Below, one piece after another: positions 36,166 to 50,100 of a DNA stretch of 64,000 bases. Location: the NCBI RefSeq assembly GCF_964340395.1, contig NC_135557.1, forward strand, positions 15,655,867 to 15,719,866, written 5' to 3'. The translations under genes and the position numbers were made by a program. The notes below the pieces were generated by a model. It saw only the letters and a program-made list of their open reading frames with translations. It was not told the DNA's origin and did not search any database. The DNA is from Glandiceps talaboti (taxonomy: Eukaryota; Hemichordata; Enteropneusta; Spengelidae). Numbering within the stretch: position 1 is the first letter of the stretch; every line of letters begins with the position of its first letter.

Positions 36166-39100
36166 TTTGACCTTCCTTTACCAATCTTAGACTAAAGTAC
36201 TAAAATTTATTACAAAAATGTTCGCAATTTTCGTTTTAAACATGTACAAATGTAACTACATTTTTGTATGAGGCCAGACACCAGAGTTATACCTAGCCTT
36301 GCAAACTATGCTCTATTCCAAATTCATTCATGCTACAACAACACTGTCACTGTTTCTCACCTACTTCTATCCATCTTAGTATAAACTATTAAAATTTATT
36401 ACAAAAATGTCCGCCATTTTGATTTTTAGCATGTAACTAGGAGACCAGACACCAGAGTTACCTAGACTTACAAACTATGCTCTATTCCAAATTGATTCAT
36501 GCTACAACAACAACACTGTCACTGTTTTTCACCTATTTCTATCCATCTTAGACTAAACTACTAAAATTTATTAGAAAAATGTCAGCCATTTTGATTTTTA
36601 GCATGTAACTAGGAGACCAGACACCAGAGTTACCTAACCTTACAAACTATGCTCCTTTCCAAATTGAATCATGCTACAACAACACTGTCACTGTTTCTCA
36701 CCTACTTCTATCCATCTTAGACTAAACTACTAAAATTTATTAGAAAAATGTCCGCCATTTTGATTTTTAGCATGTAACTAGGAGACCAGACACCAGAGTT
36801 ACCTAACCTTACAAACTATACTCCTTTCCAAATTCATTCATGCTACAATAACACTGTCAATGTTTTTCACCTATTTCTATCCATCTTAGACTAAACTACT
36901 AAAATTTGTTAGAAAAATGTCAGCCATTTTGATTTTTAGCATGTAACTAGGAGACCAGACACCAGAGTTACCTAGCCTTACAAACTATACTCTTTTCCAA
37001 ATTGAATCATGCTACAATAACACTGTCACTGTTTTTCACCTATTTCTATCCATCTTAGACTAAACTACTAAAATTTGTTAGAAAAATGTCAGCCATTTTG
37101 ATTTTTAGCATGTAACTAGGAGACCAGACACCAGAGTTACCTAGCCTTACAAACTATACTCTTTTCCAAATTCATTCATGCTACAATAACACTGTCACTG
37201 TTTTTTACCTATTTCTATCCATCTTAGACTAAACTACTAAAATTTGTTAGAAAAATGTCAGCCATTTTGATTTTTAGCATGTAACTAGGAGACCAGACAC
37301 CAGAGTTACCTAGCCTTACAAACTATACTCCTTTCCAAATTCATTCATGCTACAATAACACTGTCACTGTTTTTCACCTATTTCTATCCATCTTAGACTA
37401 AACTACTAAAATTTGTTAGAAAAATGTCCGCCATTTTGATTTTTAGCATGTAACTAGGAGACCAGACACCAGAGTTACCTAACCTTACAAACTATACTCC
37501 TTTCCAAATTCATTCATGCTACAATAACACTGTCACTGTTTTTCACCTATTTCTATCCATCTTAGACTAAACTACTAAAATTTGTTAGAAAAATGTCCGC
37601 CATTTTGATTTTTAGCATGTAACTAGGAGACCAGACACCAGAGTTACCTAGCCTTACAAACTATACTCCTTTCCAAATTCATTCATGCTACAATAACACT
37701 GTCACTGTTTTTCACCTATTTCTATCCATCTTAGACTAAACTACTAAAATTTATTAGAAAAATGTCCGCCATTTTGATTTTTAGCATGTAACTAGGAGAC
37801 CAGACACCAGAGTTACCTAACCTTACAAACTATACTCCTTTCCAAATTGAATCATGCTACAATAACACTGTCACTGTTTTTCACCTATTTCTATCCATCT
37901 TAGACTAAACTACTAAAATTTATTAGAAAAATGTCCGCCATTTTGATTTTTAGCATGTAACTAGGAGACCAGACACCAGAGTTACCTAACCTTACAAACT
38001 ATACTCCTTTCCAAATTGAATCATGCTACAATAACATTGTCACTGTTTTTCACCTATTTCTATCCATCTTAGACTAAACTACTAAAATTTATTAGAAAAA
38101 TGTCAGCCATTTTGATTTTTAGCATGTAACTAGGAGACCAGACACCAGAGTTACCTAGCCTTACAAACTATACTCTTTCCCAAATTCATTCATGCTACAA
38201 TAACACTGTCACTGTTTTTTACCTATTTCTATCCATCTTAGACTAAACTACTAAAATTTATTAGAAAAATGTCCGCCATTTTGATTTTTAGCATGTAACT
38301 AGGAGACCAGACACCAGAGTTACCTAGCCTTACAAACTATACTCCTTTCCAAATTGAATCATGCTACAATAACACTGTCACTGTTTTTCACCTATTTCTA
38401 TCCATCTTAGACTAAACTACTAAAATTTATTAGAAAAATGTCCGCCATTTTGATTTTTAGCATGTAACTAGGAGACCAGACACCAGAGTTACCTAACCTT
38501 ACAAACTATACTCCTTTCCAAATTGAATCATGCTACAATAACACTGTCACTGTTTTTCACCTATTTCTATCCATCTTAGACTAAACTACTAAAATTTATT
38601 AGAAAAATGTCCGCCATTTTGATTTTTAGCATGTAACTAGGAGACCAGACACCAGAGTTACCTAGCCTTACAAACTATACTCCTTTCCAAATTCATTCAT
38701 GCTACAATAACACTGTCACTGTTTTTCACCTATTTCTATCCATCTTAGACTAAACTACTAAAATTTATTAGAAAAATGTCTGCCATTTTGATTTTTAGCA
38801 TGTAACTAGGAGACCAGACACCAGAGTTACCTAACCTTACAAACTATACTCCTTTCCAAATTGAATCATGCTACAATAACACTGTCACTGTTTTTCACCT
38901 ATTTCTATCCATCTTAGACTAAACTACTAAAATTTATTAGAAAAATGTCCGCCATTTTGATTTTTAGCATGTAACTAGGAGACCAGACACCAGAGTTACC
39001 TAGCCTTACAAACTATACTCTTTTCCAAATTGAATCATGCTACAATAACACTGTCACTGTTTTTCACCTATTTCTATCCATCTTAGACTAAACTACTAAA

Positions 39101-41578
39101 ATTTGTTAGAAAAATGTCAGCCATTTTGATTTTTAGCATGTAACTAGGAGACCAGACACCAGAGTTACCTAGCCTTACAAACTATACTCCTTTCCAAATT
39201 CATTCATGCTACAATAACACTGTCACTGTTTTTCACCTATTTCTATCCATCTTAGACTAAACTACTAAAATTTATTAGAAAAATGTCCGCCATTTTGATT
39301 TTTAGCATGTAACTAGGAGACCAGACACCAGAGTTACCTAACCTTACAAACTATACTCCTTTCCAAATTGAATCATGCTACAATAACACTGTCACTGTTT
39401 TTCACCTATTTCTATCCATCTTAGACTAAACTACTAAAATTTATTAGAAAAATGTCCGCCATTTTGATTTTTAGCATGTAACTAGGAGACCAGACACCAG
39501 AGTTACCTAACCTTACAAACTATACTCCTTTCCAAATTGAATCATGCTACAATAACACTGTCACTGTTTTTCACCTATTTCTATCCATCTTAGACTAAAC
39601 TACTAAAATTTATTAGAAAAATGTCAGCCATTTTGATTTTTAGCATGTAACTAGGAGACCAGACACCAGAGTTACCTAGCCTTACAAACTATACTCTTTT
39701 CCAAATTCATTCATGCTACAATAACACTGTCACTGTTTTTTACCTATTTCTATCCATCTTAGACTAAACTACTAAAATTTGTTAGAAAAATGTCCGCCAT
39801 TTTGATTTTTAGCATGTAACTAGGAGACCAGACACCAGAGTTACCTAGCCTTACAAACTATACTCCTTTCCAAATTGAATCATGCTACAATAACACTGTC
39901 ACTGTTTTTCACCTATTTCTATCCATCTTAGACTAAACTACTAAAATTTATTAGAAAAATGTCCGCCATTTTGATTTTTAGCATGTAACTAGGAGACCAG
40001 ACACCAGAGTTACCTAACCTTACAAACTATACTCCTTTCCAAATTGAATCATGCTACAATAACACTGTCACTGTTTTTCACCTATTTCTATCCATCTTAG
40101 ACTAAACTACTAAAATTTATTAGAAAAATGTCCGCCATTTTGATTTTTAGCATGTAACTAGGAGACCAGACACCAGAGTTACCTAGCCTTACAAACTATA
40201 CTCCTTTCCAAATTCATTCATGCTACAATAACACTGTCACTGTTTTTCACCTATTTCTATCCATCTTAGACTAAACTACTAAAATTTATTAGAAAAATGT
40301 CTGCCATTTTGATTTTTAGCATGTAACTAGGAGACCAGACACCAGAGTTACCTAACCTTACAAACTATACTCCTTTCCAAATTGAATCATGCTACAATAA
40401 CACTGTCACTGTTTTTCACCTATTTCTATCCATCTTAGACTAAACTACTAAAATTTATTAGAAAAATGTCCGCCATTTTGATTTTTAGCATGTAACTAGG
40501 AGACCAGACACCAGAGTTACCTAACCTTACAAACTATACTCCTTTCCAAATTGAATCATGCTACAATAACACTGTCACTGTTTTTCACCTATTTCTATCC
40601 ATCTTAGACTAAACTACTAAAATTTATTAGAAAAATGTCAGCCATTTTGATTTTTAGCATGTAACTAGGAGACCAGACACCAGAGTTACCTAGCCTTACA
40701 AACTATACTCTTTTCCAAATTCATTCATGCTACAATAACACTGTCACTGTTTTTTACCTATTTCTATCCATCTTAGACTAAACTACTAAAATTTGTTAGA
40801 AAAATGTCCGCCATTTTGATTTTTAGCATGTAACTAGGAGACCAGACACCAGAGTTACCTAGCCTTACAAACTATACTCCTTTCCAAATTGAATCATGCT
40901 ACAATAACACTGTCACTGTTTTTCACCTATTTCTATCCATCTTAGACTAAACTACTAAAATTTATTAGAAAAATGTCCGCCATTTTGATTTTTAGCATGT
41001 AACTAGGAGACCAGACACCAGAGTTACCTAACCTTACAAACTATACTCCTTTCCAAATTGAATCATGCTACAATAACACTGTCACTGTTTTTCACCTATT
41101 TCTATCCATCTTAGACTAAACTACTAAAATTTATTAGAAAAATGTCCGCCATTTTGATTTTTAGCATGTAACTAGGAGACCAGACACCAGAGTTACCTAG
41201 CCTTACAAACTATACTCCTTTCCAAATTCATTCATGCTACAATAACACTGTCACTGTTTTTCACCTATTTCTATCCATCTTAGACTAAACTACTAAAATT
41301 TATTAGAAAAATGTCCGCCATTTTGATTTTTAGCATGTAACTAGGAGACCAGACACCAGAGTTACCTAACCTTACAAACTATACTCCTTTCCAAATTGAA
41401 TCATGCTACAATAACACTGTCACTGTTTTTCACCTATTTCTATCCATCTTAGACTAAACTACTAAAATTTATTAGAAAAATGTCCGCCATTTTGATTTTT
41501 AGCATGTACATGTAACTGAGACCGGACACCAGAGTTACATGTACCTAGCCTTGCAAACTTTGCTCTTTTCCAAATCTC
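36165..41578 (+). repeat. 169-bp tandem satellite array, ~32 monomers
   Basis: The landmark gccatttt recurs every 169 bp from 36585 to 41486: 30 monomers with no net length drift over 29 periods. Two diverged longer monomers precede them (landmarks near 36222 and 36413), and the last monomer is also diverged. The unit includes gtccgccattttgattttt, ggagaccagacaccagagtt and tctatccatcttagact. Sequence variants form a higher-order pattern: six-monomer blocks (1014 bp) with landmarks starting at 37937, 39458 and 40472 share variant order. The unit contains a single CpG and no open reading frame. Confidence 0.97.
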
Positions 41579-41894
41579 ATTTAACAGAAACATAACTAGC
41601 AAAAGAAATCATGATCAAATACTACACCAATACTTTGACCATAAATATTTGCAAGTTTTAGAGTTGAACAATAAATGTATTAATCCTTTGTTAACTTTCT
41701 TATCTCTTACAGGTTTGTTACACAGTACATAACAGATGTCCTATTCAAAGAAGCTGTTGTTTTGCTCGTCTCTAAGAGAAAAAAAATAACTTCAGACTCT
41801 ATGTGTAGTAAAACAGAAATTTAGATCTTAAATCAATTAGTTGTGCACAAGGACATGAGCTCTATTTTGAACATTTTTAATACAATTGAAATGA

Positions 41895-41940
<46 letters not shown>

Positions 41941-42164
41941 CAACTTAGTCGAAAACTGCAGTCCGATTTCTTTGATACTTGGTGGTCATGTTATATTGGA
42001 TGTCTAGTAGTGAAATTGTTCAAATGAAAATGATCACATCAGATATATGGGTTTTGGGTCAAAAATGTGATTTTTGTCAAAGAATTTAAACTACAAAACT
42101 ACTGGGCAGATTGGCCTGAAATTTGGTGGGAACATTCTCAGGGGTGTGTAAATTAAGATTTGTT

Positions 42165-42365
42165 CATGACATGATGTTTCCATGTGTAATATGCAAAGTA
42201 GGGCTTTTTGGTTAAAAACCTACAATTCCAAAACTACTCAGTAGATTGGGCTGAACTTTTAACAGGGATGTATCTGCCGGTGTATAGATGAAGAAATATT
42301 AAGCATATAATGATCTCATCAGTAACATCCAAATTAGGTGTAAACATGTAAATTGGTCAAAAATT
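42165..42365 (+). repeat. Dispersed repeat, copy 1 (pair with 43115-43320)
   Basis: Shares tatagatgaagaa.t.ttaag, catat.atgatctcatcagt and aaattaggt.taaa with 43240-43310, and upstream blocks in the same order. Confidence 0.7.
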
Positions 42366-42887
42366 TATATCTCAAAAAGTACTTGGTCAGGGAAACTGAA
42401 ATTTGGTGAGATGGTTCTAGAAGTGTTGTTCTGCAGATTTCCTTTAGAATAGTTTGACACAATTGGCCCTAGCAACCATGACCATGGCCTTAGCAACAAC
42501 CAAATGGCAGTATATTTTGGTTAAATAAGAACACCATCTGGTAGGCAGTTAGTAAACATTCAAAAAATGTATGCAAATATCCCTAGCAACAGTGGCCCCG
42601 CCCATGGCAACAGCCCAATAATCACATATGTGACAAACATAACATGTTTGGATAGGCAACTGGATAGTCATTCAACAAATGAACACCTATTTTTAGAATG
42701 GACTAGCATATGGATAAATATTTTAAAAAACTACAGTTGTGCTACATCGCCATTGGCAGTATTTTGGAAAACAATAGTTGTGCTACAATGCCATTTTATA
42801 TTTCTTTTTTTCTAAATATTTTTTTTCATATCTGAGGTAGTTATGTTTTTCATTGTTCTCCATATGCTCTCTGTTTTTGGTTTCTTC

Positions 42888-43092
42888 TCATCAGATGTAC
42901 AGTCATTACATTTTGGAAGAAAAGTTTTATATTGTCTTTTTAAATTGATGTCAGTTTGTGCATCCACCAATTCTTGCGAGACTTCATAATTTTTGTGATG
43001 TTACAATTTTTTTCTTGAACTTGTTAATAAAAAGGTTAGGGTCGGCAGTGAAAAACTAGGCAGGGTCAGATAACCGGAATCAAACAATTATT
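42888..43092 (-). repeat. Dispersed repeat, inverted copy of 30585-30895
   Basis: The reverse complement runs from ggttatctgaccctgcctag to tgtacatctgatgagaag. Instead of the long poly(A)-(TA)n core it has a short A/T-rich segment. Confidence 0.65.
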
Positions 43093-43114
43093 TTTTTTTA
43101 TTGCTTTAAGAATT

Positions 43115-43320
43115 ATTCAGAACATGATGATTCCATTATTGATATGCAAATTATGGCTAAAATGTGTCTTTTTGGTAAAATAATCTTTAATTCCAAAAGT
43201 AATGAGCTGGAAATTAATTTGAATGGCTCTTGGGGTATATAGATGAAGAAGTGTTAAGCATATGATGATCTCATCAGTGACATGAAAATTAGGTATAAAA
43301 ATGTGAATTTTGTTTAATCT
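43115..43320 (+). repeat. Dispersed repeat, copy 2
   Basis: Second copy of 42165-42365 in the same orientation, about 80 percent similar by eye. Confidence 0.65.
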
Positions 43321-44344
43321 TGTCTCTTGGCTCTCTTCGTTGGTGTAAACACACGTGTTTTTGTAATTTGTACTTCAAGCACTTGTTAAATGAGAATGTT
43401 AAAAGACACAATCTTTTGTCATTAGAAAAATTTTGGATATTGCAAAGAGATATAGTCATATAACTTAAATCATGGATAATATTAATAAGTAATAAAATGT
43501 AAAATGAACAGAAAACCAGTGTGGACTTCTATATATCTGACAATTTTACATGTTATACACAGAGTGAAGCTAGCATGTAAGTGGTGAATGATTTCATTTT
43601 ATTTGATTCAGTTTTATTTTTTGTTGTTGAATGAGACTGATTTTAGGGAGCGATCAGATTTTACGCTGACTTTTTGTTCACCCCACCCCTGCTGACAAAT
43701 AAAAAAACACTGCCCCCCCCCCCCCCCCACATCTGTTGACAAGAAATATTCTTGTTCTTTCTTGCAATATATAAAGCTCTTTAGGCAGGAACCCTATGAG
43801 AAGTATGATTGTCTGTTCATAGCTGTACAAAATATTCATGGTTTTAGTAACCAAAAGTGCTAGGATATCTCTTACATTGAGTGAACTATTATCATTATAG
43901 ATTAATTCAGCTAATTATAAAGTACATTATTAGAAATGAAATTAACATAATTGTAAACCTAGGGGTTTCAGTAAGTTTCAAAGTAGGGAGAGAACTTGAA
44001 AAAGTGTCGGGAGAAGTGCATGCTATGCCCATGCGTGCATGCTATACAAGTGGGAGGGGGTGTCCCCCTCCCATGGTAAGATCTTTTGAAAAATGAACAC
44101 CTTTTGGAGGCCATTTAGAGCACCATTCATAAGTAAAACACAACTTAGTTATATCATAAAAGTATCACTAATTTTAGGGTTTCAAAAGTTTAAATCATTC
44201 CAAGTCATATTGACACAAATGATAATGAAAAAAAGATCAAGTACAAAGTATAGTATAGTTTGTTTTATTTATTTACTTGCCCTATGTGGGCTTACCAAGT
44301 GAACATTTTGTTCTATACAAATACATCCACTGGGCTTATAATAG

Positions 44345-46852
44345 TGTATGGTACTATACTATAAACTATACAAGACTATATACTATATACTATGCTATGC
44401 TATATACTATATACTATATTATACTATACTATATACTGTACTATACAATATACTGTACAATACTATACTATAATATTCTATACCTATACTATATTATATA
44501 GTATATAGTCTAGTATGGTAGTCTAGTATAGTATAGTATAGTAGAGTATAGTAATGTATACTATATGGTATATAGTCGTGTAGTATAGTAGAGTATAGTA
44601 TATGGTATATAGTATAGTGTAGTATAGTAGAGTATAGTATATGGTGAATAGTAGAGTATAGTATAGTATATGGTATATAGCATAGTATAGTATAGTATCG
44701 TATATAGTCAAGTATAGTATATAGTATAATATAGTATATTATATAATATAGTATAGTATATGGTGTATAGCATGATAGCATAGTATAATATAATATAGTA
44801 TAGTGTGGTATAATATAGTAGAGTAGAGTATATGGAATATAGTATAGTGTAGTGTAGTGTAGTATAGTATAGTATTAAATCAAGTATAGTATAGTATATC
44901 ATATAGTATGGTATATAGTAAATTATAGTGTATAGTATAGTATAGTATATGGTATATAGTATAGTATACTCTACTATATAGTATAGTATACTATATACCA
45001 GACTATACTATATACTGTACTATATAGTATACTATACTATATTATACTATACTATATAGTATACTATACTATACTGCATGTATATACTAAACTATACTAT
45101 ACTATACTGTACTATATACCAGACTATAATGCTATATTGCTATAATGCTATGTACTGTACTATATATTAAACTATACTATATACTATGTATTTTATTATG
45201 CTATATACTATATACTATACTTTACTATTCTGCACTATACTATACTGTACTATACTACACTATACTATACTATAATATACTACACTGTACTGTATAATGT
45301 ACTATACTATATTATACTATACTATACTATGCTATGCTATATACCATAAACTATACTATTTTATACTATACTATATACTAGACTATGCTATATACTGTAC
45401 TATATACTATACTATATTATACTGTATACTATACTATACCATACTATACTATACTATACTATACTATTCTATACTACTAGTATACTATATACTATACTAT
45501 ATACCATACTACATAGTATAGTATACTATATACTGTACAATACTATACTATATTATTCGATACCTATACTATAATATATAGTACATATTATATATAGTCT
45601 AGTATAGTACATTATATAGTATAATATATAGTATAGTATACTGGTAGTATGGTATAGTACATAGTATAGTATAGTAGAGTATATGTTATTTTGTGTAGTA
45701 TAGTATAGTACATAGTATAGTGTAGTATATATTATAATATAGTATATTATATAGTATAGAATAGTATAGTATAGTATAATATAGTAGAGTATATAGTATA
45801 GTGTAGTGTAGTATAGTATAGCATAGTATATCATATAGTATGGTATATAGTAAAGTATAGTATATGGTATATAGTATAGCATATCATAGTATAGTATTGT
45901 ATATTATAGTATATAATAGTATAGTATAGTATATTATGGTATAATATACTAGAGTATAGTAGAGTATGTGGAATATAGTATAGTGTAGTGTACATTGTAG
46001 TATAGTATAGCATAGTATATCATATAGTATGGTATATAGTAAAGTATAGTATATGGTATATAGTATAGCATAGCATAGTATAGTATTGTATATTATAGTA
46101 TATAATAGTATAGTATAGTATAGTATAGTATATTATGGTATAATATACTAGAGTATAGTAGAGTATGTGGAATATAGTATAGTTTAGTGTATAGTATAGC
46201 ATACTATACCATACCGTACTATACTATATACTGTACAATACAATACTATAATATTATTCTATACCTATACTATCATATATAGTCTAGCATAGTATAGTAT
46301 AGTAGAGCATATGGTATATAGTATAGCATAGCAAAGTATAGTATAGTCTAGTATAGTATAGTATAATATACTAGAGTATAATAGAGTATATGGAATATAG
46401 TGTATAGTGTATATTATAGTGTACTGTATAGTATAGCATACTATACCATACAGTACTATATAATATACTCTACTATATACAGTACAATAATATACTATAA
46501 TATTATTCTATACCTACACTATTGTATACAGTATAGAGTCTAGTATAGCATAGTATAGTATAGTATAGTATAGTGTAGTAGATTATAGTATAGTAGAATA
46601 TATGGAATATAGTGTATAGTGTATATTATAGTGTAGTGTATAGTATAGCATACTATACCATACAGTACTGTATAATATACTCTACTATATACTGTACAAT
46701 AATATACTATAATATTATTCTATTCCTACACTATCGTATATAGTATAGAGTCTAGTATAATCTAGTATAGTCTAGTCTAGTATAGTATAGTATAGTGTAG
46801 TAGATTATAGTATAGTAGAGTATGTGGTATATAGTATAGTATACAGTCCAGT
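44345..46852. repeat. (ACTAT)n/(AGTAT)n pentamer array, left part, strand-switching
   Basis: Degenerate pentamers. The + strand reads ACTAT at about 44345-44500, AGTAT to 44965, ACTAT to 45530, AGTAT to 46200, then alternates in ~80-170 bp blocks to 46852. Longer units are superimposed: a segment with tcatatagtatggtatatag recurs at 44899, 45831 and 46020, and another with actataccata at about 46204, 46441 and 46650. Tyr/Leu/Ile-rich open frames are artefacts. Confidence 0.97.
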
Positions 46853-47195
46853 ATATTGATGGCGCAAATCGAGAGATCTGATTGATCTAGGCATCGAACT
46901 AGCGCGTCTAAACTGAGCGATAATGCACAGTTGGCACGTGTCAAAATTTTGATGTTCTCTCACTGTTCGTCTACGAACATTATAGTCCGCGCAGGGATGG
47001 GGGCACAAATGAAACCAGAAAATGTTGCGTCATATCTTGTTTCCGACAGTTTCAATATACTGGTATAATATAATAGCGATAAACCACCCCTGGGAATGGT
47101 ATACCACTCGGTTTTGACCAGTGAACGAAATATATTGAGTTCACTGCTCAAAACCGAGTGGTATACCATCCCCAGGGTGTGGTTTATTGCTTAAG
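46853..47195. other. Unique foldback island inside the pentamer array
   Basis: About 340 bp of higher-complexity DNA. The right half is an inverted repeat: left arm 47076-47126, a 12-nt loop (47127-47138) and right arm 47139-47190, pairing over about 50 bp with few mismatches. The arms contain ataaaccac, ggtataccactcggttttga and gtgaac. The left half (46853-47050) has CpG-containing unique sequence such as ctagcgcgtctaaactgagc. It has the form of a small foldback transposon. Confidence 0.7.
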
Positions 47196-50100
47196 TATAC
47201 TATAGTATAATAGAGTATAGTAGAGTATATGGTATATGGTATAGTGTCGTGTAGTATAGTATAGTATAGTATGGTATAATATACTAGTATATGGAATATA
47301 GTATAGCATAGAGTAGGTTATAGTATAGCATACTATAGCATACCTATACTATTGTATATAGTATATAGTCAAGCATAGTATCATATAAAATTAGTATAGT
47401 ATAGTATAGTATAGTATAGTCAAGTATAGTATCGTATAAAATTAGTATAGTATAGTATAGTATAGTATAGTATAGTATAGTATAGTATAGTATAGTATAG
47501 TATAGTATAGGATAGTATATTCTAGTATAGTATAGTATGGTACAATATAGTAGTGTATAGTAGAGTATATTGAATATAGCATAGTGTAGTGTTGCTTAGT
47601 ATAGTATATAGGCAAGTGTAGTATATAGTATAATATAGTATATTATATAGTAGAGTATATAGTATAGTATAGTGTATCGTATATATTATAGCATAGGATA
47701 GTATTGTATAGTATATGGTATATTATACTATACTGTACTATATAGTAGACTATGATATATACTATACACTGTACTATATAGTATACTACACTATATTATA
47801 CTATATTATATACTATACTATACTATATACTATAGTATACTATACTATACTATATATTATACTATGCTATATACTATATATTAAACTATACTGTACTGTA
47901 CTATATACTACACTATGCTATTAACTATGTATTTAACTATGCTATATACTATATACTATAATATACTAAACTAGACTATGCTATACTATATACTATACTA
48001 GACTGTACTATATACTATACTAGACTATACTATACTAGACTATACTATGCTATGCTATACTATACTATATACTACACTACGCTATACTATATACTCTACT
48101 CTAATATTCTATACTATACTATTCTATACTATACTATATACTAGACTATGCCATATACTGTACTATATACTACACTATACTATACTATTCTATACTATAC
48201 TATACTATATACTACACTATGCTATATACTCGTGTACTAAATACTATACTATATACTGTACTATATACTTGTCTTTACTATAAAATATATACTATAATAT
48301 ACAATACTATACTATATACTAGACTATACTATGCTATACTGTACTATATACTAGACTATGCTATATACTGTATACTGTACTATATATTTTAATATACTAT
48401 ATATGATAAACTATATTATACTATACACTATACTATACAATATACACTGTACTATACTATACTATACTATGCTATATACTAGACTATACTATATACTATA
48501 TTTTGTACTATATACTATACTATACTGTACTATGCTATACTATACTATGCTATACTATACTATATACTATACTATATTATACTATACACTATACTGTACA
48601 ATATACACTGTACTTTACTATACTATACTATGATATATACTAGACTACGCTATATACTATATACTGTACTATATACTAGACTATACTATCTAATGTACTA
48701 TATACTATGCTATACTATACTATATACTACACTGCACTATACTATATACTCTACTCTAATATACTATGCTATTCTATACTATACTATATACTAGACTATG
48801 CTATATACTGTACTATATACTACACTATACTTTACTATACTATACCATGCTATACTCTACTATATACTAAACTATGCTATATACTGTATACTGTACTATA
48901 TATTATACTATACTATATACTATAAACTATATTATACTATACACTATACTATACAATGCTATAAACTAGACTATGCTATATACTATATACTGTACTATAT
49001 ACTATACTATACTCTACTGTACTATACTATATACCATACTATACTATATACTAGACTACACTATATACTATACTATGCTATATACTATATACTACACATT
49101 ATACTATACTATACTATACTGTACTGTACTCTACTGTACTATACTATATTATACTATATTATACTGTACTATACTATACTATATAGTATAGTATACAATA
49201 CTGTACTATACTATATACTAGACTATACTATATTCTGTACTATATATTATACTATACTATATTATACAATACTATGCTATACTATATTATGCTATACTAT
49301 ACTATACTAGACTATACTATACTATATACTATACTATACTATACTATACTATACTATACTGTATTATGCTATACTATACTATATACTAGACTATGCTATA
49401 TAATATATTCTTTACTATATACTATACTATACTATACTATACTATAATATACTATACTATACTGCACTATATACTAGACTATGCTATATACTATACTATA
49501 TACTACACTATACTATACTATTCTATACTATATTATACTATATACTAGACTATGCTATATACTGTACTATATACTGTACTATATACTTGTGTTTACTATA
49601 TACTATACTATATACTATATACTAGACCATTCTATTCTGTACTGTACTATATACTATACTATACTATACTATACGATACTATACTAAATACTAGACTACA
49701 CTATATACTATACTATGCTCTATACTATGTACCATACTATACTATACCATACTATATAGTATAGTATACAATACTATACTGTATTATACTATACTATACT
49801 AGACTATACTATATTCTGTACTGTATATTATACTATACTATATTATACTATACTATGCTATATTATATTATGCTATGCTATACTATACTATATACTATAT
49901 ACTATACTATACTATACTAGACTACACTATATACTATATTATGCTATATACTATATACTATACATTGTACTATACTATACTATACTGTACTGTACTGTAC
50001 TCTACTGTACTATACTATATTATACTATATTATACTGTACTATACTATACTATACTATATAGTATAGTATACAATACTGTACTATACTATATACTAGACT

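Larger units (their letters stand above)
41579..44344. other. Repeat-rich non-coding DNA between two satellite arrays
   Basis: Holds a (GT)n tract at 41896-41937, a repeat family at 41950-42480 with three related ~130-bp segments (aaaactact...agattgg.ctgaa), a related copy at 43110-43320, the inverted dispersed repeat at 42888-43092 and a C run of about 16 at 43714-43729. No gene was recognised; the 82-codon frame at 42567 has no motif. Confidence 0.6.

Noticed and set aside
36165-41578. 169-bp array considered as a tandem gene family (5S rRNA, snRNA or histone spacer)
   Set aside because: No pol III boxes, no 5S or snRNA sequence recognised, and no open frame; a non-coding satellite fits better.
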